Positions 23,585 to 36,326 of a stretch of DNA of 64,000 bases are shown piece by piece. The translations under genes were made by a program, and so were the position numbers. This DNA comes from Trebouxia sp. TZW2008. Taxonomy: Eukaryota; Chlorophyta; Trebouxiophyceae; Trebouxiales; Trebouxiaceae. Numbering within the stretch: the first letter of the stretch is position 1; the number at the start of each line of letters is the position of its first letter. The notes under the pieces are model-generated. The model searched no databases and was not told where the DNA came from. It saw only the letters and a program-made list of their open reading frames with translations. Location: positions 1 through 64,000 of the forward strand of contig BDIU01000014.1 in the NCBI GenBank assembly GCA_002118135.1, in the 5' to 3' direction.

Positions 23585-26500
23585 TCAAGCATGGGTTCCA
23601 ATCACTGTACACATGACCAAAGTACCTGAAGAGGCAACTGTTGCATAGAAGCCTCCTACAGCAGCATACCCAAAGGTTGTCACAAACAGAGCTACACTCC
23701 TCAAGTTTGAAGCCACACTGTTCACAGAAACAAGCACATTGTTCATTGCATTGTTGCTGGACGGTGAGACACTGGGCAGATACGCATTGCAGCTCACAGA
23801 TAGTACATTGGAAAACAGAGCAGTCCCATTGATTGTGCCATTGCTGGTTGGGTAAATGGTTGCAACTCCTGAACTGCCATTGACGGCAACAGTCCCATAC
23901 CAATATGCAGCGTTGCTCACATCAGTTGGTGCTCCGCTTGCAGCAGTGGAATACTTTGTAGAGCCAGAGTAAAACAATGGCTGACCAGTCAGATCACTGT
24001 ACTTGGCAGAGGTAGCGATGGTCTTCAAATTGCTGCCATTCACCGTCACTGGAGTCGTCAAAGTGACACCTGCTGAAAAGCTGGCTGGCGCTGTGAACAC
24101 AGAAGTAGCATTGACATTGAGTACATTGCTGCTGTTGGACCCAATGCTGATGTTGCCCCGAGCTGTCAATGTACCATTCATCACGGCTGCTGCACCAAAC
24201 ACAGCTGAGCCATTCACAGTCATAGTACTGCTGCTGTTGCTGCCAAAAACTGCATTGCCACTGGCTGTAAGCTGACCTATAATTCCAAGCGAGCTGGCAA
24301 TAGTGACAGGTGCAGTTGCTGCAAAGCTGGTGACAGCATTGACCGCCAAAGTTTGACTTGCATTGGTGCCCACGACTGTGTTGCCAGCTGCTCTCAGGGT
24401 GCTGCTGCTGTTGATGAGGGTGACTGAACCAGCAAAGGTGGCCAGGCCAAAGCTGTCAATGGTGAGCTGGTCTGTTAGATTTGATGTGCTAGCTAGAGTT
24501 GTACTGAAGACCAAGCTGCCGTTTTGACTGCTTGAGCCAGCATCCTGCACTCATCAATTGCAGCATTCAATTAAACAAAATCACAGTGGCATTCAAATTC
24601 ATTAAGCATGTGCAGCACTGTGCTGTCACAAAGCGTACAGGTAAAGCCTCCTAGTGCAACAGACGATATGTCACTTGAGCCTGTTGGTAACACTTGAACA
24701 GGCAGCACCGTGCACTGCTGTGTCAACAAGTGAATGATGACAGCCAACATGCAGCCAGATGTTTGCAATATGGGAATATTCGGAGCTCCCGTGCAAGACA
24801 AGACACACAACACACTGTTGAGTTGACCAGACAACCGTGAATCCTAAGTAAGCAGAGCTACGTTGGCAGATGCCAGCTCAGGGCACACCGTGTATACAGA
24901 GCGGATTTGCGCAGCAGTGATGTGGCCGCTACCAGCCCATCTGCTGAAGGCAACTGTGCCAAGCACAGATCCTGTCACAGCTGCTGCATTTGATGTGCCC
25001 TGCCGCTGAAAGGCGAGAGTTGGTGAAACAGACAGCGTGCTGCTGTTCCCAAAGACCTGCAAGGCTGAGCTGAATACAGCTGCAGACTTCACTGTAACAA
25101 CATTACTGCTGCTACTGCCAAGAACTGTGTCCCCTGAGGCTGTGAAGAGGCCACTCACTGCAGTGGCGGCGGCAAATGCAGCTGTGCTATTGACAGTCAA
25201 GCTGTTGCTGCTGTTACTGCCAAGCACCACATTGCCCGATGCTGTCAAGGCGCCGTTGACAGTCGCTGCAGCACCAAACACGGCAGCTGCATGGACTGCG
25301 AGACTATCATTGCTGCTTGTCCCAAGCACAGTACTGCCTGATGCTGTCAGCAGGCTGTTGATAGTGGCTGCATTGCTGATGGTGATTGCTGCATTGACAG
25401 TCACAGGAGAGAGAAAGGTTGCAGCAGCTGGAACTGACAGAGTCTGACTGCTGCTGCTGCCCAGAACAACATTGCTGTTGGCTGTGAACAACCCATTTGC
25501 CATAATTGGTGATGCAAAAGTGGCCACAGCTCTGACTGTCAATGTATTGTTGCTGCTACTTCCCAGCACCACATTGCCTTGAGCTGTCACCAGGCTGACA
25601 AAAGTGGCTGCTGCATTCATTGTAGCTGAGGCATTGACGACCAGCACATTGCTGCTGTTGGAACCCAGAAAGACACTACTTTGGGCTGTGAAGGATCCCA
25701 TGGCAATGACAGGAGAGCCAAATTTAGCAGCTGCAAGGACTGTCAATGTGGTGTTGCTATTGACCCTAAGCGTGGTGTTGCCACCAACAGTCAGCTGACC
25801 AGCCATAGTGACAGCTGCCTGAAAGTTAGTTGTAGCAAGCACAGTGAAAGCAGTGCCGCTATTGGTCCCAACAAGAGTGTTGCCAAGGGCCACAAACTGT
25901 CCAGCAACAGTCAGGTTGCTACCAGTCGTCACAGCAGCACTGGCAGTGACAGCTGAGTTGAAGACCACAGGGGCATTGGCTGTCACAGGCGCTGTGGATG
26001 TAAAGCTGGTGGGTGAGTTGATGAGGACAGTCTGTGACTTGTCAGTGCCAAGATTCACATTGCTGCTGGCGGTTATAGGTCCAGTGGCTGTGACAGGCGC
26101 TGAAAAAGCTGCAGCTGCTTTGACTGTCAAGGACTGTATGCCTGAATCACCTGCATGTGTTCAGGAGATTCTCTCAACGTTAAACTACTGGTGTGATGCT
26201 ACTGATTGTGTGATGCCATTACTTGTGATGCAATTACTCATGACGCTACTACTCATGCGATGAATGTCTAGTCTTGCGCAAAGCATGGCTTGATTGTCGC
26301 AGGCACTCTCAGGTGCAACAATGCCCTGGGCTACCTGCAGCATGATAGCAGTCCCTTGTTTGTCACAGCATCAAGAGAATTTGGCTTGAAAGCAATGTTA
26401 GCAGAAGGCTGAAAGTGATCAGATGCATGTGCAGCATGGCACAATGCTTGATGACATGAGAGAGAGAAAAAGAGCAGTTCTACATACTTGAGCCAGCCAA

Positions 26501-27030
26501 CAAGGTTGATCGCCTGTGCCACACAGAGGCAATGATCACATGTCCAGCAAGCAGAGACAGTCATGTATAAGACAAAATAGCTTTTGAGTCTGTGTGCTGC
26601 CTACCTAAGGCAACATTGCCATGGACAATGAGCATGCCGGCTATGTCAGCATCACGGGCGCCGAGCAGTCCTGCGACCGTGACTGCACCGTTGGCCGTCA
26701 AGGCTGCATTTGCTGTCAATGGCGACTGCAAAGTGGTCTTTGCATTCACTACCACCGTCTGAGAACCTGAGGCTCCAAGCACAGTGTTGCCAGCAGCTGT
26801 CAAAGGACCGCTTACAGTCAGACCCTGACTGGCAACCAGCGCTGCATTGGCGGTGATCTGGCCTGTGCTAGACAGGATGATATCGCCACCCAAACCAGCT
26901 GCATTGCTTCCTAGTACCTGCAATGAGGACTGCTGACTGGCTGGTGAAGCAGTGCCAGCTGTCAGTGTAAGACTGCCTCCTACAGTGCCTGATGACGTAT
27001 CACTGTTGCCAGCTGTGAAGGCCAATGCCA
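23585..27030 (-). repeat. 34-residue (102-bp) tandem protein repeats
   Basis: Consensus fragment (A/T)xGNxxLGSxSSxxLxV, followed by about 17 residues (AAxFxxxxTVxGxLT). I count two units in 27030-26605, nine in 26141-24889 and three in 24544-23585; the first and last are degenerate. Neighbouring units such as ASGSTVLGTSSNDSLAV and ASGNVVLGSNSSNSLTV are exactly 34 residues apart. The regular alternation of hydrophobic residues fits a beta-solenoid or trimeric fibre. Confidence 0.85.
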
Positions 27031-30000
27031 CTGCAGATAACAATGGCACAAGTCAGAATGTCCAGCATGGTCAATGAAACAGTACAAGATCTCATCAGGA
27101 TGAGCCTTATGATGACTGTACAAATGACGCATATGTACATGTTATGATACTTTGTAAAGCCCTTTTGTCAACACAAAACTGCATTGTTGCTGGTGGGGTT
27201 GTCAACCGACAAGTCAAAGTGGCATGCGCAACAGATCAATGGATTTTGCAGATGATGTCAAGAAGCAATCACACGGTCTGTCGACAAACATCACATGCAA
27301 CATATCACGCATGCAGCTGGACAACTGTGCAGCAGAGCTCATTGGGTAGGTCTTGATTCAAGACTCTTGAATGTCAAACTGCAGCCTGCAAGGTGCATAC
27401 AGAACAAGGCAAAAAGCATGCATCAATAAGATACCTACATTGAGGCCGGGCGCCCCATTGGCAGCTGCCAACTGCAGTACATTGGAAGCCTGTGGTGCCA
27501 GAAGGCCCATGGGCTGGTCCTGTGAGCCATCAGCAGCACTGCCAGCCAGCACAATCTTGACCTGGGCAGCTGATACAGTGCTGGAAGGCACAGCTATGTC
27601 ACCTGCAAAAGAGCAAACTTTGCATCACAAGGCATCCTATCATTGAGTTGCGTGTTGGCAAAAGCTCAATGTGCAATACAGCGTTTCCACAAAAGGCTTG
27701 TCTGGCAGACTGGTGTTGCCAAGAACAGTATGTCAGGCGTAGTTTGTTCAAGATGCAGCTGGTGCTTCAGTGTTTGCATGACCAATAGATGCCCAAGAAA
27801 CCAGGAAATTCAGGCTGTATTTTGAGCATTTCAGCGCCAGTCCCCATTGCTGCACCAATGGCAGTGTTATCTTGATGTAAATTTGCATGCAGTCAGACTT
27901 CAGCAGCGTGCAGTCAGGCATTAGACTCAAGCAGGAGTCAGACAGGCATCAGAAGAGGCATCAAAAGAGCAATGAGAAGAGCAGTAGCATAGCTTGCATA
28001 CCAAAGCCCCTGGCAATGCTGCCACTGCTGAGGGCACCAACAGCTGTAATGCCTGTCTGGGACAGAGACACAGTCCCTGAAGCGTCCACAAACAGGGGCT
28101 GCTGTGCTGCTACGACCAGCACGCCAGAGGCATCTGGAAGGGTGACCCAGCGCCGTGAGGTGGGATTGCTGACCATCAACTGCATCAGAGTTGAACAGAG
28201 CAGTTAGTCCTCCAGAAGCTTGACGCGCCTGTAGCTCGGCCTTGCCCAATACGAATACTGTCAAGCGTTGTTTTGAGCTACAGGAACGGGTAAAATGCGT
28301 CTACATTGTGCAACTTGTTGTGTTCTTTAGGGAAGATGTCTGCTTGATTGCTGATATGCAGCTGCAACACAAGTAATGACAGACTTTGTCAGTCAATGTG
28401 CGGCAGCACAGCGTGTCATGATCATAATCAGTCACATCCACCAGTCAAACATCTGCAGCATGCATCTGACCAACTCGACAATATGGCAGTGCAGCAGCAT
28501 GTCATGCTGAGACACAGAACCCACTGTCACATTCATGTTAGCTTCTGCCGTACCACTGTGCTTGGGCCTGTGTACAGGTTGGTCCCAAAGAATGACAGGG
28601 GCTGCGAGCCAACCAGAATCCCACTGAAGTTGGCAGCAGCATCAAAAGCAGCTTCTGGGGGGGCAGGAACAGGAGGTGGTGCCTCTGGCAGTGGCACAGC
28701 AGGCGGTGGCGGTGGCGGAGATGACAGCACTGGTGGTGGCAAGGAGGGCGGCGGCGGTGGCGGTGCATATGCTGGCGGTGGTGGACTGGGTGGTGGTGGT
28801 GGTGGTGGTGAGCTCTCCACTGCAGGGCTGATTCCAGTTGAAGTTGCAGTGGTCGCTCCGTTGATCCTGACCATGGGAGCAGAGATGGAGACTGAGTCAC
28901 CAGCCAGCTTTACAAAAGAAGAACCATTGCCGTAAGAACCCAAGGTGATGCTGCTGGAGCCATTGCCGCCAAACAGCATTGTGTGAGAGGCGTTGAAGAG
29001 GAGGACTGGCTGAGCCCCATAGGTCAACAGCATGGGGGAGTCTGAACCAAGATTGGCTAAGCGGATGGTGGATGTGCCATTCTGGCTTCCAATCCTCAAG
29101 CTGCTTGGCATCTGTGACACAAGAAGCCAGTGGGTGGTCAGTTCAGGTCATGCATGCCTCAAGCCAGGCCTGCTTGCACTGCTTGTTAAAGCGTGAATGC
29201 TTGCTGAGGTATCATGCACTAAGATTGTCTGATGAAACATGCTTGGCAAAGATCTGACGGCCCAGTGTGCAGCGTATTGTGAGGCAGCACACACAAAGGT
29301 GTGTCAAAGGCTGCAGACCCAGGAGTCAGCAGCTGCGCATGCACAGAAACAATTGAAAAGCACATTAAGTTTTTGCAGCTTTACATGTGGAAGAAAATAG
29401 ACTTACCAGCTCATCCCCACTATCCACCACCAGTGCCGTTGGTGAGCTGTTGCCATAAATGTAGAGACCAAATGACTGAGTGCTGCCATTGACACTGCTA
29501 GTGCTGTTATCTGTGTACTGGCTGACATTTGCAATGGCATCTGTTGAAAGACCTGCAACAGCACAATTGATATAATCTCAGTTTAGAAAGCACATATGCA
29601 TGATTTGGCGCAGCATAGGCTCCCAGACTGCATAGCATCTATCGCAAGGTTGCAACATTGCTTCAACGTGTCATCAGCTGGCATCATAAGATCGGACTTT
29701 GAACATCATAATACATCAACCCAAGGTGTACAACATGGGCATGCTTCACTTACCTGACTGTTGCAGCTTGCGCCGACGCTGGCCAGCTGATGTACTTGCA
29801 GGCGCTGTTTGTGGCCGCACAATGATGTTGCCATACACGTTCAGATCACCTTTGCTTCCATCTGCAGGCAACACCAAAAGCCTGCAGTTATGCAACCTGT
29901 GCAATGCTTTTTGGACTGAACATGGCCCGATGCATCAGCAGCTTTGGTACCGGAGCTAGTGAGACAATAGAGAAAATGAATCTCAAGAATAAGACAGGTG

Positions 30001-31404
30001 ATGGCAGATGTTGAGCAATGAAACAGCAGCAAAGGTACCTGAGCCAACATTCACATTGCCCCCTGCTGGCAACAGCTGCAGGGCTGCAGCCTTGAGAGTC
30101 AAGTTGCCAGTTGAGCTGGCTGTCAAGCTAGCATGTGACTGGAAAGAGTTGTTGCTGTAAGGATAGCAGCCAAATGATAACAGCTCATCAGAGTTGTCAA
30201 CTGCAGTAGATGCTCCAGAGCGCTGCTGTGAAGCAATCCTCACATGTGCAGTGTGGCTATTGTGCCTGCAGGCAAGCAGTCAATTTGAGCAGGAACATCA
30301 CCTCTCAGCACTCAAGACTCTATGCGTGTGAAGGTGAAGTTGCTGATTTGGATAGACCGTGGCAAGTGCAGCCCGCAGGAATGAGCATGTAATCAGCTGA
30401 AATCTGCGCATCAGCAACACCTTACAGCATTGCTGATGCTTCAAAAAACACATCTTGCATGCTGAGAACTGCACATCATGCTCAAATTACCTTGGGCCAA
30501 ATTGCAAGAATGCAAAGCTGCTCAAAGTTGAGGCCTGCAAGCACCACACTGTACCTAGAGCTGGCAATGTGCAGAGGGTTTGCCCTGACAGGATCACCAA
30601 ACACCTCCAAGGCTTGGTTCAAGCTGACTCCTGACTGCCCAGTCCTGACTCCAACGTAAAAATTGGCTGCTGCAAACCCAGCCCACAGCAGCAGGGCATC
30701 GTGGAGCAGCAACACCAGCAGGACTGCAACAACCTGCATTCACACATGCAGCTATTGCACCGTATGAATATGTGTCACATGGTGTTCAATCACTCTGGAT
30801 ATGTGCAACAACACAGAAGCTCCCGACAATGTAGCAAACATCATCTACTCCAATCTGCCTGCATTCGCTGTCAAAAGTCCAGGTCAGCAGCCTGTGGGCC
30901 AGCGGCAGAGCTTATGAGATGAGACCATACCAGGATGGCAAATCTGAAGCTCTTCTTGGCACTTGTATCCTGTGGTGCAAAGTTTTCAGCAGGTTCATAG
31001 CCTGTGTATGACATAGCAGAGCTGAGCTGCCAGGAAGCAGGTCTTTTTGCACTCAGTGCAGGAACTCTGAGGCGGCTAGGCCTCTTGTTGGCTGACTTCT
31101 TCATTGCTGAGGGTAGAGGTTTGGGTTTCTGCTGGACAGGTGGTGATTGCTCAGGGTAGGGCGCTACAGCAATTGGAGCAACCTCATCAAGGATGGAGTC
31201 CGGCACTGGCTGAGAAGCTCGCTGCCACATGCCTGGCAAGACAGTGGAGGCAAGGGAACCCAAGCCTTGAGAGTTAGTGAAAGGGGAACCACCCGTGCTG
31301 CACACTGTTGGTGCAAGGCCTGATTGAGTGGAGGCAGTGACGTTCTGAGGTTGACCGAGCCCAGGATTGGCATTCCTGGTCCACAAGGAAGGCATGTCGT
31401 CCAT
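23585..31404 (-). CDS. Giant type II membrane protein with HRGP linker and phage-fibre-like 34-residue repeats
   Basis: Exons: 31404-30931, 30733-30491, 30225-30039, 29861-29754, 29552-29407, 29111-28554, 28179-28002, 27602-27435, 27030-26605, 26141-24889, 24544-23585; every phase closes, 1,566 residues. Order: disordered basic cytosolic N-terminus (about 1-158, many K/R before the membrane); one transmembrane helix (about 159-182, VVAVLLVLLLHDALLLW), no cleaved signal peptide; small beta-rich segments with many NxS/T sites; a proline-rich SPPPP linker (about 28665-28830); a module with NPTSRRWVTLPDASG, close to the TLPDASG motif of viral and bacterial fibre proteins; then about 13 repeats of the type ASGNVVLGSNSSNSLTV; and a unique C-terminus (SDLTGQPLFY to GTHA). 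By analogy a long glycosylated fibre on the cell surface or in the wall; the function is unknown. The start is the first ATG after an acceptor-like site, so a 5' UTR intron is likely. Confidence 0.85.
28660..28835 (-). repeat. Proline-rich (SPPPP) hydroxyproline-glycoprotein linker
   Basis: Runs of SPPPPPPP, SPPPP, APPPPPP and SPPPP on the - strand, seen as a GGT/GGC-rich stretch on +. SPPPP is the classical glycosylated rod of chlorophyte cell-wall and flagellar-surface HRGPs. It is coding on - only; the glycine-rich + strand ORF is its shadow. Confidence 0.9.
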
Positions 31405-32517
31405 TTTCAAAGGTCTTGGCACCTGCAGTGGCACCAACAGTATCAACTTGGCTGGCTGCAGACAAGCCTTTGATGGCACGTGACACGACCATACCACACA
31501 TTTACCTCGAAAGGTGTCGCATAAGAATCGCTCTTAAGACCATTATCATCATGAGAAGCCATTGGTCAAGCGCTTCGAGCCCCGAGCTTTTGGCGTGCAG
31601 GGGTTCCGAGCAGAATGCAGTGGTGACAGCCCTCGCTTTCTGTGGACCAGAACAGCGAAGTCCCAACCAACAAAACGCTGTTCTTTGCTACATGCGCTCG
31701 ACGCGAACTACCCCTAAGTACTCGACCGAAGATGACAGTCAACTTTTGGCGCACCATGCATGCAGGGAGTCATCAAGCATCAGTGTGTCTGAAGCCCATG
31801 CATCTGTCATGCCTCCAGACTTTGTCATGTTGATGGACATGTTGCACATGTACGGCCATCCACCTGCTGCTTGTCTTGCGGTGACAGGGCTAGAGGTGTT
31901 CACATACTGCTCCATGGGCGTCTGCAATTTTGAAGCTGATTGCTTACGAACACTGTTCTGATGATCGAGGAAGTCTGGTCTTAGCGTGAAGCTGCTTGAG
32001 CGCAGTCAAGAAATCACATGCATAGTGCATGATGACGGTGCTTCTTGAACACATGCATATGTAGTCCACCTGATTGTTGCCTTGATGTCCAGCACAGCAG
32101 ACTCAAATCATTTGGCCTCTGAGCAGAGGCCTGTGGCCCTTGCATGTAGCATAACCTGAAGTTGTCATGGTACAGCAGCGACTGGTCTACTTGGACAAAC
32201 GGCAGTTGCTGTGAACTAAGGGCAGCCTTCCGGTTTCTTGTTCCTGTTGACTTGACCCCACTACACTGCTAAGCAGTGCTCAGCTGCACACCGACCATAT
32301 AGGTCCGTTCAGGCGCATACGCGGTTCTGACAACTAGCAAGACATAGCCAGTGGAGTGCGCCGCCAGGCAAATCCTACATCCTCGTCAAGAAAATCGCAT
32401 ACAGCGTCGGCATGCATACATCTTGACTGGACATGCGCGCCCTGTGTGACTGTTGACGCGACTGGTGCTTCAAGTCGTTTGTGGATCAAAGTAAAGGCCA
32501 TCTTAGCAGCAGCAAAG
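31405..32517. other. Divergent region, membrane protein and FA2H
   Basis: About 1.1 kb between two divergent starts. A + strand ORF of 181 codons (31416-31961) overlaps the probable 5' UTR of the membrane-protein gene; it has no recognisable family and uneven composition. The promoters of both genes should be here; no TATA box is obvious. Confidence 0.5.
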
Positions 32518-33639
32518 ATGCCAGAGGAGTCAATGGAGCCTTCAGTGAGCGGACTGCTTCTTGATCAAGACGAGCCGCTTCTGTTCAAGGTGCTGTGCTT
32601 CTCAGTACCAGGCTGATGCAATGATGAACGTGTTTCACCAACGAACGTGTCTATGAGTGCCAGCACCTGCTGTCTCTCAGGTTGGCAATTTGACTCCTCA
32701 GCAGTATCACCAGTGGGTGTACAGTCCAAGATTGGGTGCTCCACGATTTTTCGGCAGTGACCTCCTTGAAAGCATTAGCAAAACTTCCTGGTATGTCATC
32801 AACAACCTGTGAATGCTGCCCTGAGTGCTTGGCGCTTCAGTGCAGTTGACAAGTGTCTTTACATTTATGCAGGTGGTATGTACCTATAATATGGGGCTCT
32901 GTGTGTGCTGCATGTCTGCTGCACATCTGTTGCCGTCACACTCAAAGTATGTGCGCGACAAGCTTGACACTCATATCTGGCGTCCTGTTGTGGCAGTTGA
33001 CAGAATACTCCATTCACAGATTCTTGTTTCATATACGTCCTGAGAGCTACTGGGGCATTACATTGCACTTTACATTTCATGGCTGCCATCACAAGTGGCC
33101 ATTGGACAGCATGAGGCTTGTGTTCCCACCAGTGCCTGCTGCGCCAATCATCCTTGGAGTGTTCATACTCATGCACAGACTATGGCCAAAGGTGAATCAA
33201 TACAACAATCTCAGCCATGCTATACTTGCTTTGTTAAATTGCTAGCTCAAGTGCAAAGCATGTCTGCAAAGCCTGCAAGCAAGGTCATGTCTCGTTCGTT
33301 GCAATCAAATTCTGCCTGCCCATAAGTCAGCTGTTGCTGTCTCATGTTGGACACATTGCCGTGAATGCTTGACAATGGGCTTATGACTCAGCTGCATGCA
33401 GTAGACATGATACGCCATTTTGTATGCAGGAGACTGCCATGTCATTGAGCACAGGCATGCTGCTGGGCTACATAGCATATGACTGCACGCACTATCACCT
33501 ACATCACAGCTCTTCCAAAGCTGGCGTGCTGAAGAGACTGAAAGCGGCGCATATGAGTCATCACTACAAAGACCACAATTCTGGCTATGGCATCAGTGGT
33601 AGACTGTTCGACAAAATGCTGAACACATCAGCTTTGTGA
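32518..33639 (+). CDS. FA2H: Fatty acid 2-hydroxylase (sphingolipid alpha-hydroxylase)
   Basis: Hydroxylates C2 of the fatty acyl group of ceramides in the ER membrane, using a di-metal centre. Exons: 32518-32589, 32681-32790, 32873-33191, 33430-33639; phases close, 236 residues, the usual size for plant and algal FAH proteins without a fused cytochrome b5 domain. Histidine boxes: H109-x4-H114 ([10 protein letters not shown]), H130/H133/H134 ([11 protein letters not shown]), H188/H190/H192/H193 (THYHLHH) and H208/H211/H212 ([11 protein letters not shown]). Two hydrophobic stretches, residues about 61-80 and 140-155, and a third around residues 172-184, are the membrane segments. Electrons presumably come from a separate cytochrome b5. 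Confidence 0.93.
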
Positions 33640-34652
33640 CAAGCATGCTGAACACATCTCCAACCAAATTCAGTCAGCCTCATCAACGTGTGTGAAGCTT
33701 GCATCTGCTAGGCAAATCAGTGCTTTATTGAGCTGGCAGCGAACACCGCAACTTAGCAAGGTTGGATGGGTATCGTTGGGCATGTCACAGTCACGCTTGC
33801 TCTCATGATCTTTATCACTCACCGTGAGGCAGGTTGCCCTTGCTCTACAACGTGGGTTGCTATATATCAGATTGTCATGTTGCACACCTCGGAGGCAATC
33901 AACGCAAAACGCAAAGTGGCATACCACAAGGTGTTGACTTCAATCTGAGTTCAGCTCATCACCACATACGTCTGGACCTTGAATGCACCAAGCAGACGAC
34001 GGCGCAAATGAAGATTGCTGAGACACTGCAGCCGCAAGGGTGAAATGCATATGCTACGGATCATGAGTGCAATCTCAGGTAAATGCTGCTCTTAGAGACA
34101 GCACAAATCTTCTGTTGCAGCTTGCAATGCAATGCACAGCGGCAAGCACAACTGACAAAAGGAGGCAGGCAACTATCAAGATGACAGGCCCTGAGGTCAC
34201 CCTGTCCGGTCGTTTGCATGACACAGTCATCTGCCCTGCTGAATCAGAAACTGTCAAACATGACATCGGTTGAAAATGCCATCAATTAGTTGGGTGCCTT
34301 GAGCCTGTGGCTAGTCACACATCATGGTGCATGCTGGAGTAGTCTGCAGCTGTCCTCAACATGGGCTGTGCAAGGACAGAGTAACCAGTACTGAAGCTGG
34401 GTCATACAAATACATCTTCACCTACCTAAACAGCAATTGATACCTAATCTGGACTGGGGTTGAACCATCATTCAAGCTGTGCTATTCTGCTGTAATGTAC
34501 AACGGCTGGAAGAGAGCAAAGAGCAGGACAACGGTACATGGTTGGGACTCGTCTGCAGTGTCTGGACAACAACACCTGGCAGCTTGTGGCTCTCCCTACG
34601 CTCATGCTTGACCAACAACAGCAACACACACCTGACACAACATGAAGTAAAA
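33640..34652. other. Convergent intergenic region, FA2H and AMMECR1
   Basis: About 1 kb without a recognisable gene. The FA2H end aaaatgctgaacacatc recurs as gcatgctgaacacatctcc at 33641-33661, a short local duplication just past the stop. ORFs of 60-85 codons are unremarkable. Confidence 0.5.
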
Positions 34653-35496
<844 letters not shown>

Positions 35497-36326
35497 ACCT
35501 GGTGCTATAGCGCTGACGGTGTTTTCGGCCAAGTGGCTGTTATAGACCGGCCTGGGTGCACAACGGCAGGGCAGACATCCCTTCAAACCTGCAACAAAGC
35601 TATGTCTGGGTCTTTCACATGGCTTGATTTCTGCAATGGTGCAGCGGCCGTCTGATTTGCGCTTGGCCAACGGTTCGCACTTGTCGATCCGGTGTTGGCA
35701 GCACGAGAACAGTGTCGGTCATCTAGGCAACTTGAGAGACACTACACTCGCGAGCTCATCTGAGCTGAGCAATAGAGAGTACTCTCAGGGTGTGGCAGTG
35801 GGCTGCATCCTGCTTGTCTTCTTCCTTCAGGATTATTGCTTGAGACATGTCATTGCACAGGCCACCATGTTCCTCAGCTTCAGGCACCAACATATGCAAT
35901 ACCTGCAACACATTTCAACACTTCATCAAACTGCAAAATCAACTTGCCACACTTCTGCCGAGAAAGGCTCCTCTCGAGAGAGCATGCGCATGTGCTTGAG
36001 CATGCATCTCAATGAAAAGCAAGTGTATGCAACTTTGGGAAATCAGCATGACTTCTGCATGCAAAAACTTGGATCAACAAGATTTCCGGACCTCTTCTTC
36101 GGCAGCTCGTAATGGTCAATTTACTGTTCAAGCACAGCAAAACTCAAGCCCGGACAACCCGCACTTTGGCCGGCGCGGCGTTTGTGTCCGGCAGACATAC
36201 TTTCAACTTAACGAACAAGGCAACTCACGAGCTGATCGAGGGGTGACAAGCATAGCTAGTCGCTGAAAGACGCGTGGTCACATCAACTTCGTGTTCGATT
36301 GTCAAGCTTTCAAGGACTTTTGAAGC
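35497..36326. other. Divergent 5' region, AMMECR1 and dynein gamma heavy chain
   Basis: 830 bp between the two start codons; it should hold both promoters. The longest open frame, 162 codons on + at 35624-36112, has no family resemblance. No TATA box or repeat is obvious. Confidence 0.5.

Noticed and set aside
28348..28935. Glycine-rich + strand ORF (195 codons)
   Set aside because: It is the antisense of the proline-rich linker; the - strand frame has coherent exons, splice sites and repeats.
31416..31961. 181-codon + strand ORF upstream of the membrane-protein gene
   Set aside because: It overlaps the first coding exon edge and 5' UTR region of the - strand gene, has no family resemblance, and its composition looks like non-coding sequence.
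35624..36112. 162-codon + strand ORF between AMMECR1 and dynein
   Set aside because: No recognisable motif or splice context; position fits promoter/5' UTR sequence of the divergent pair.
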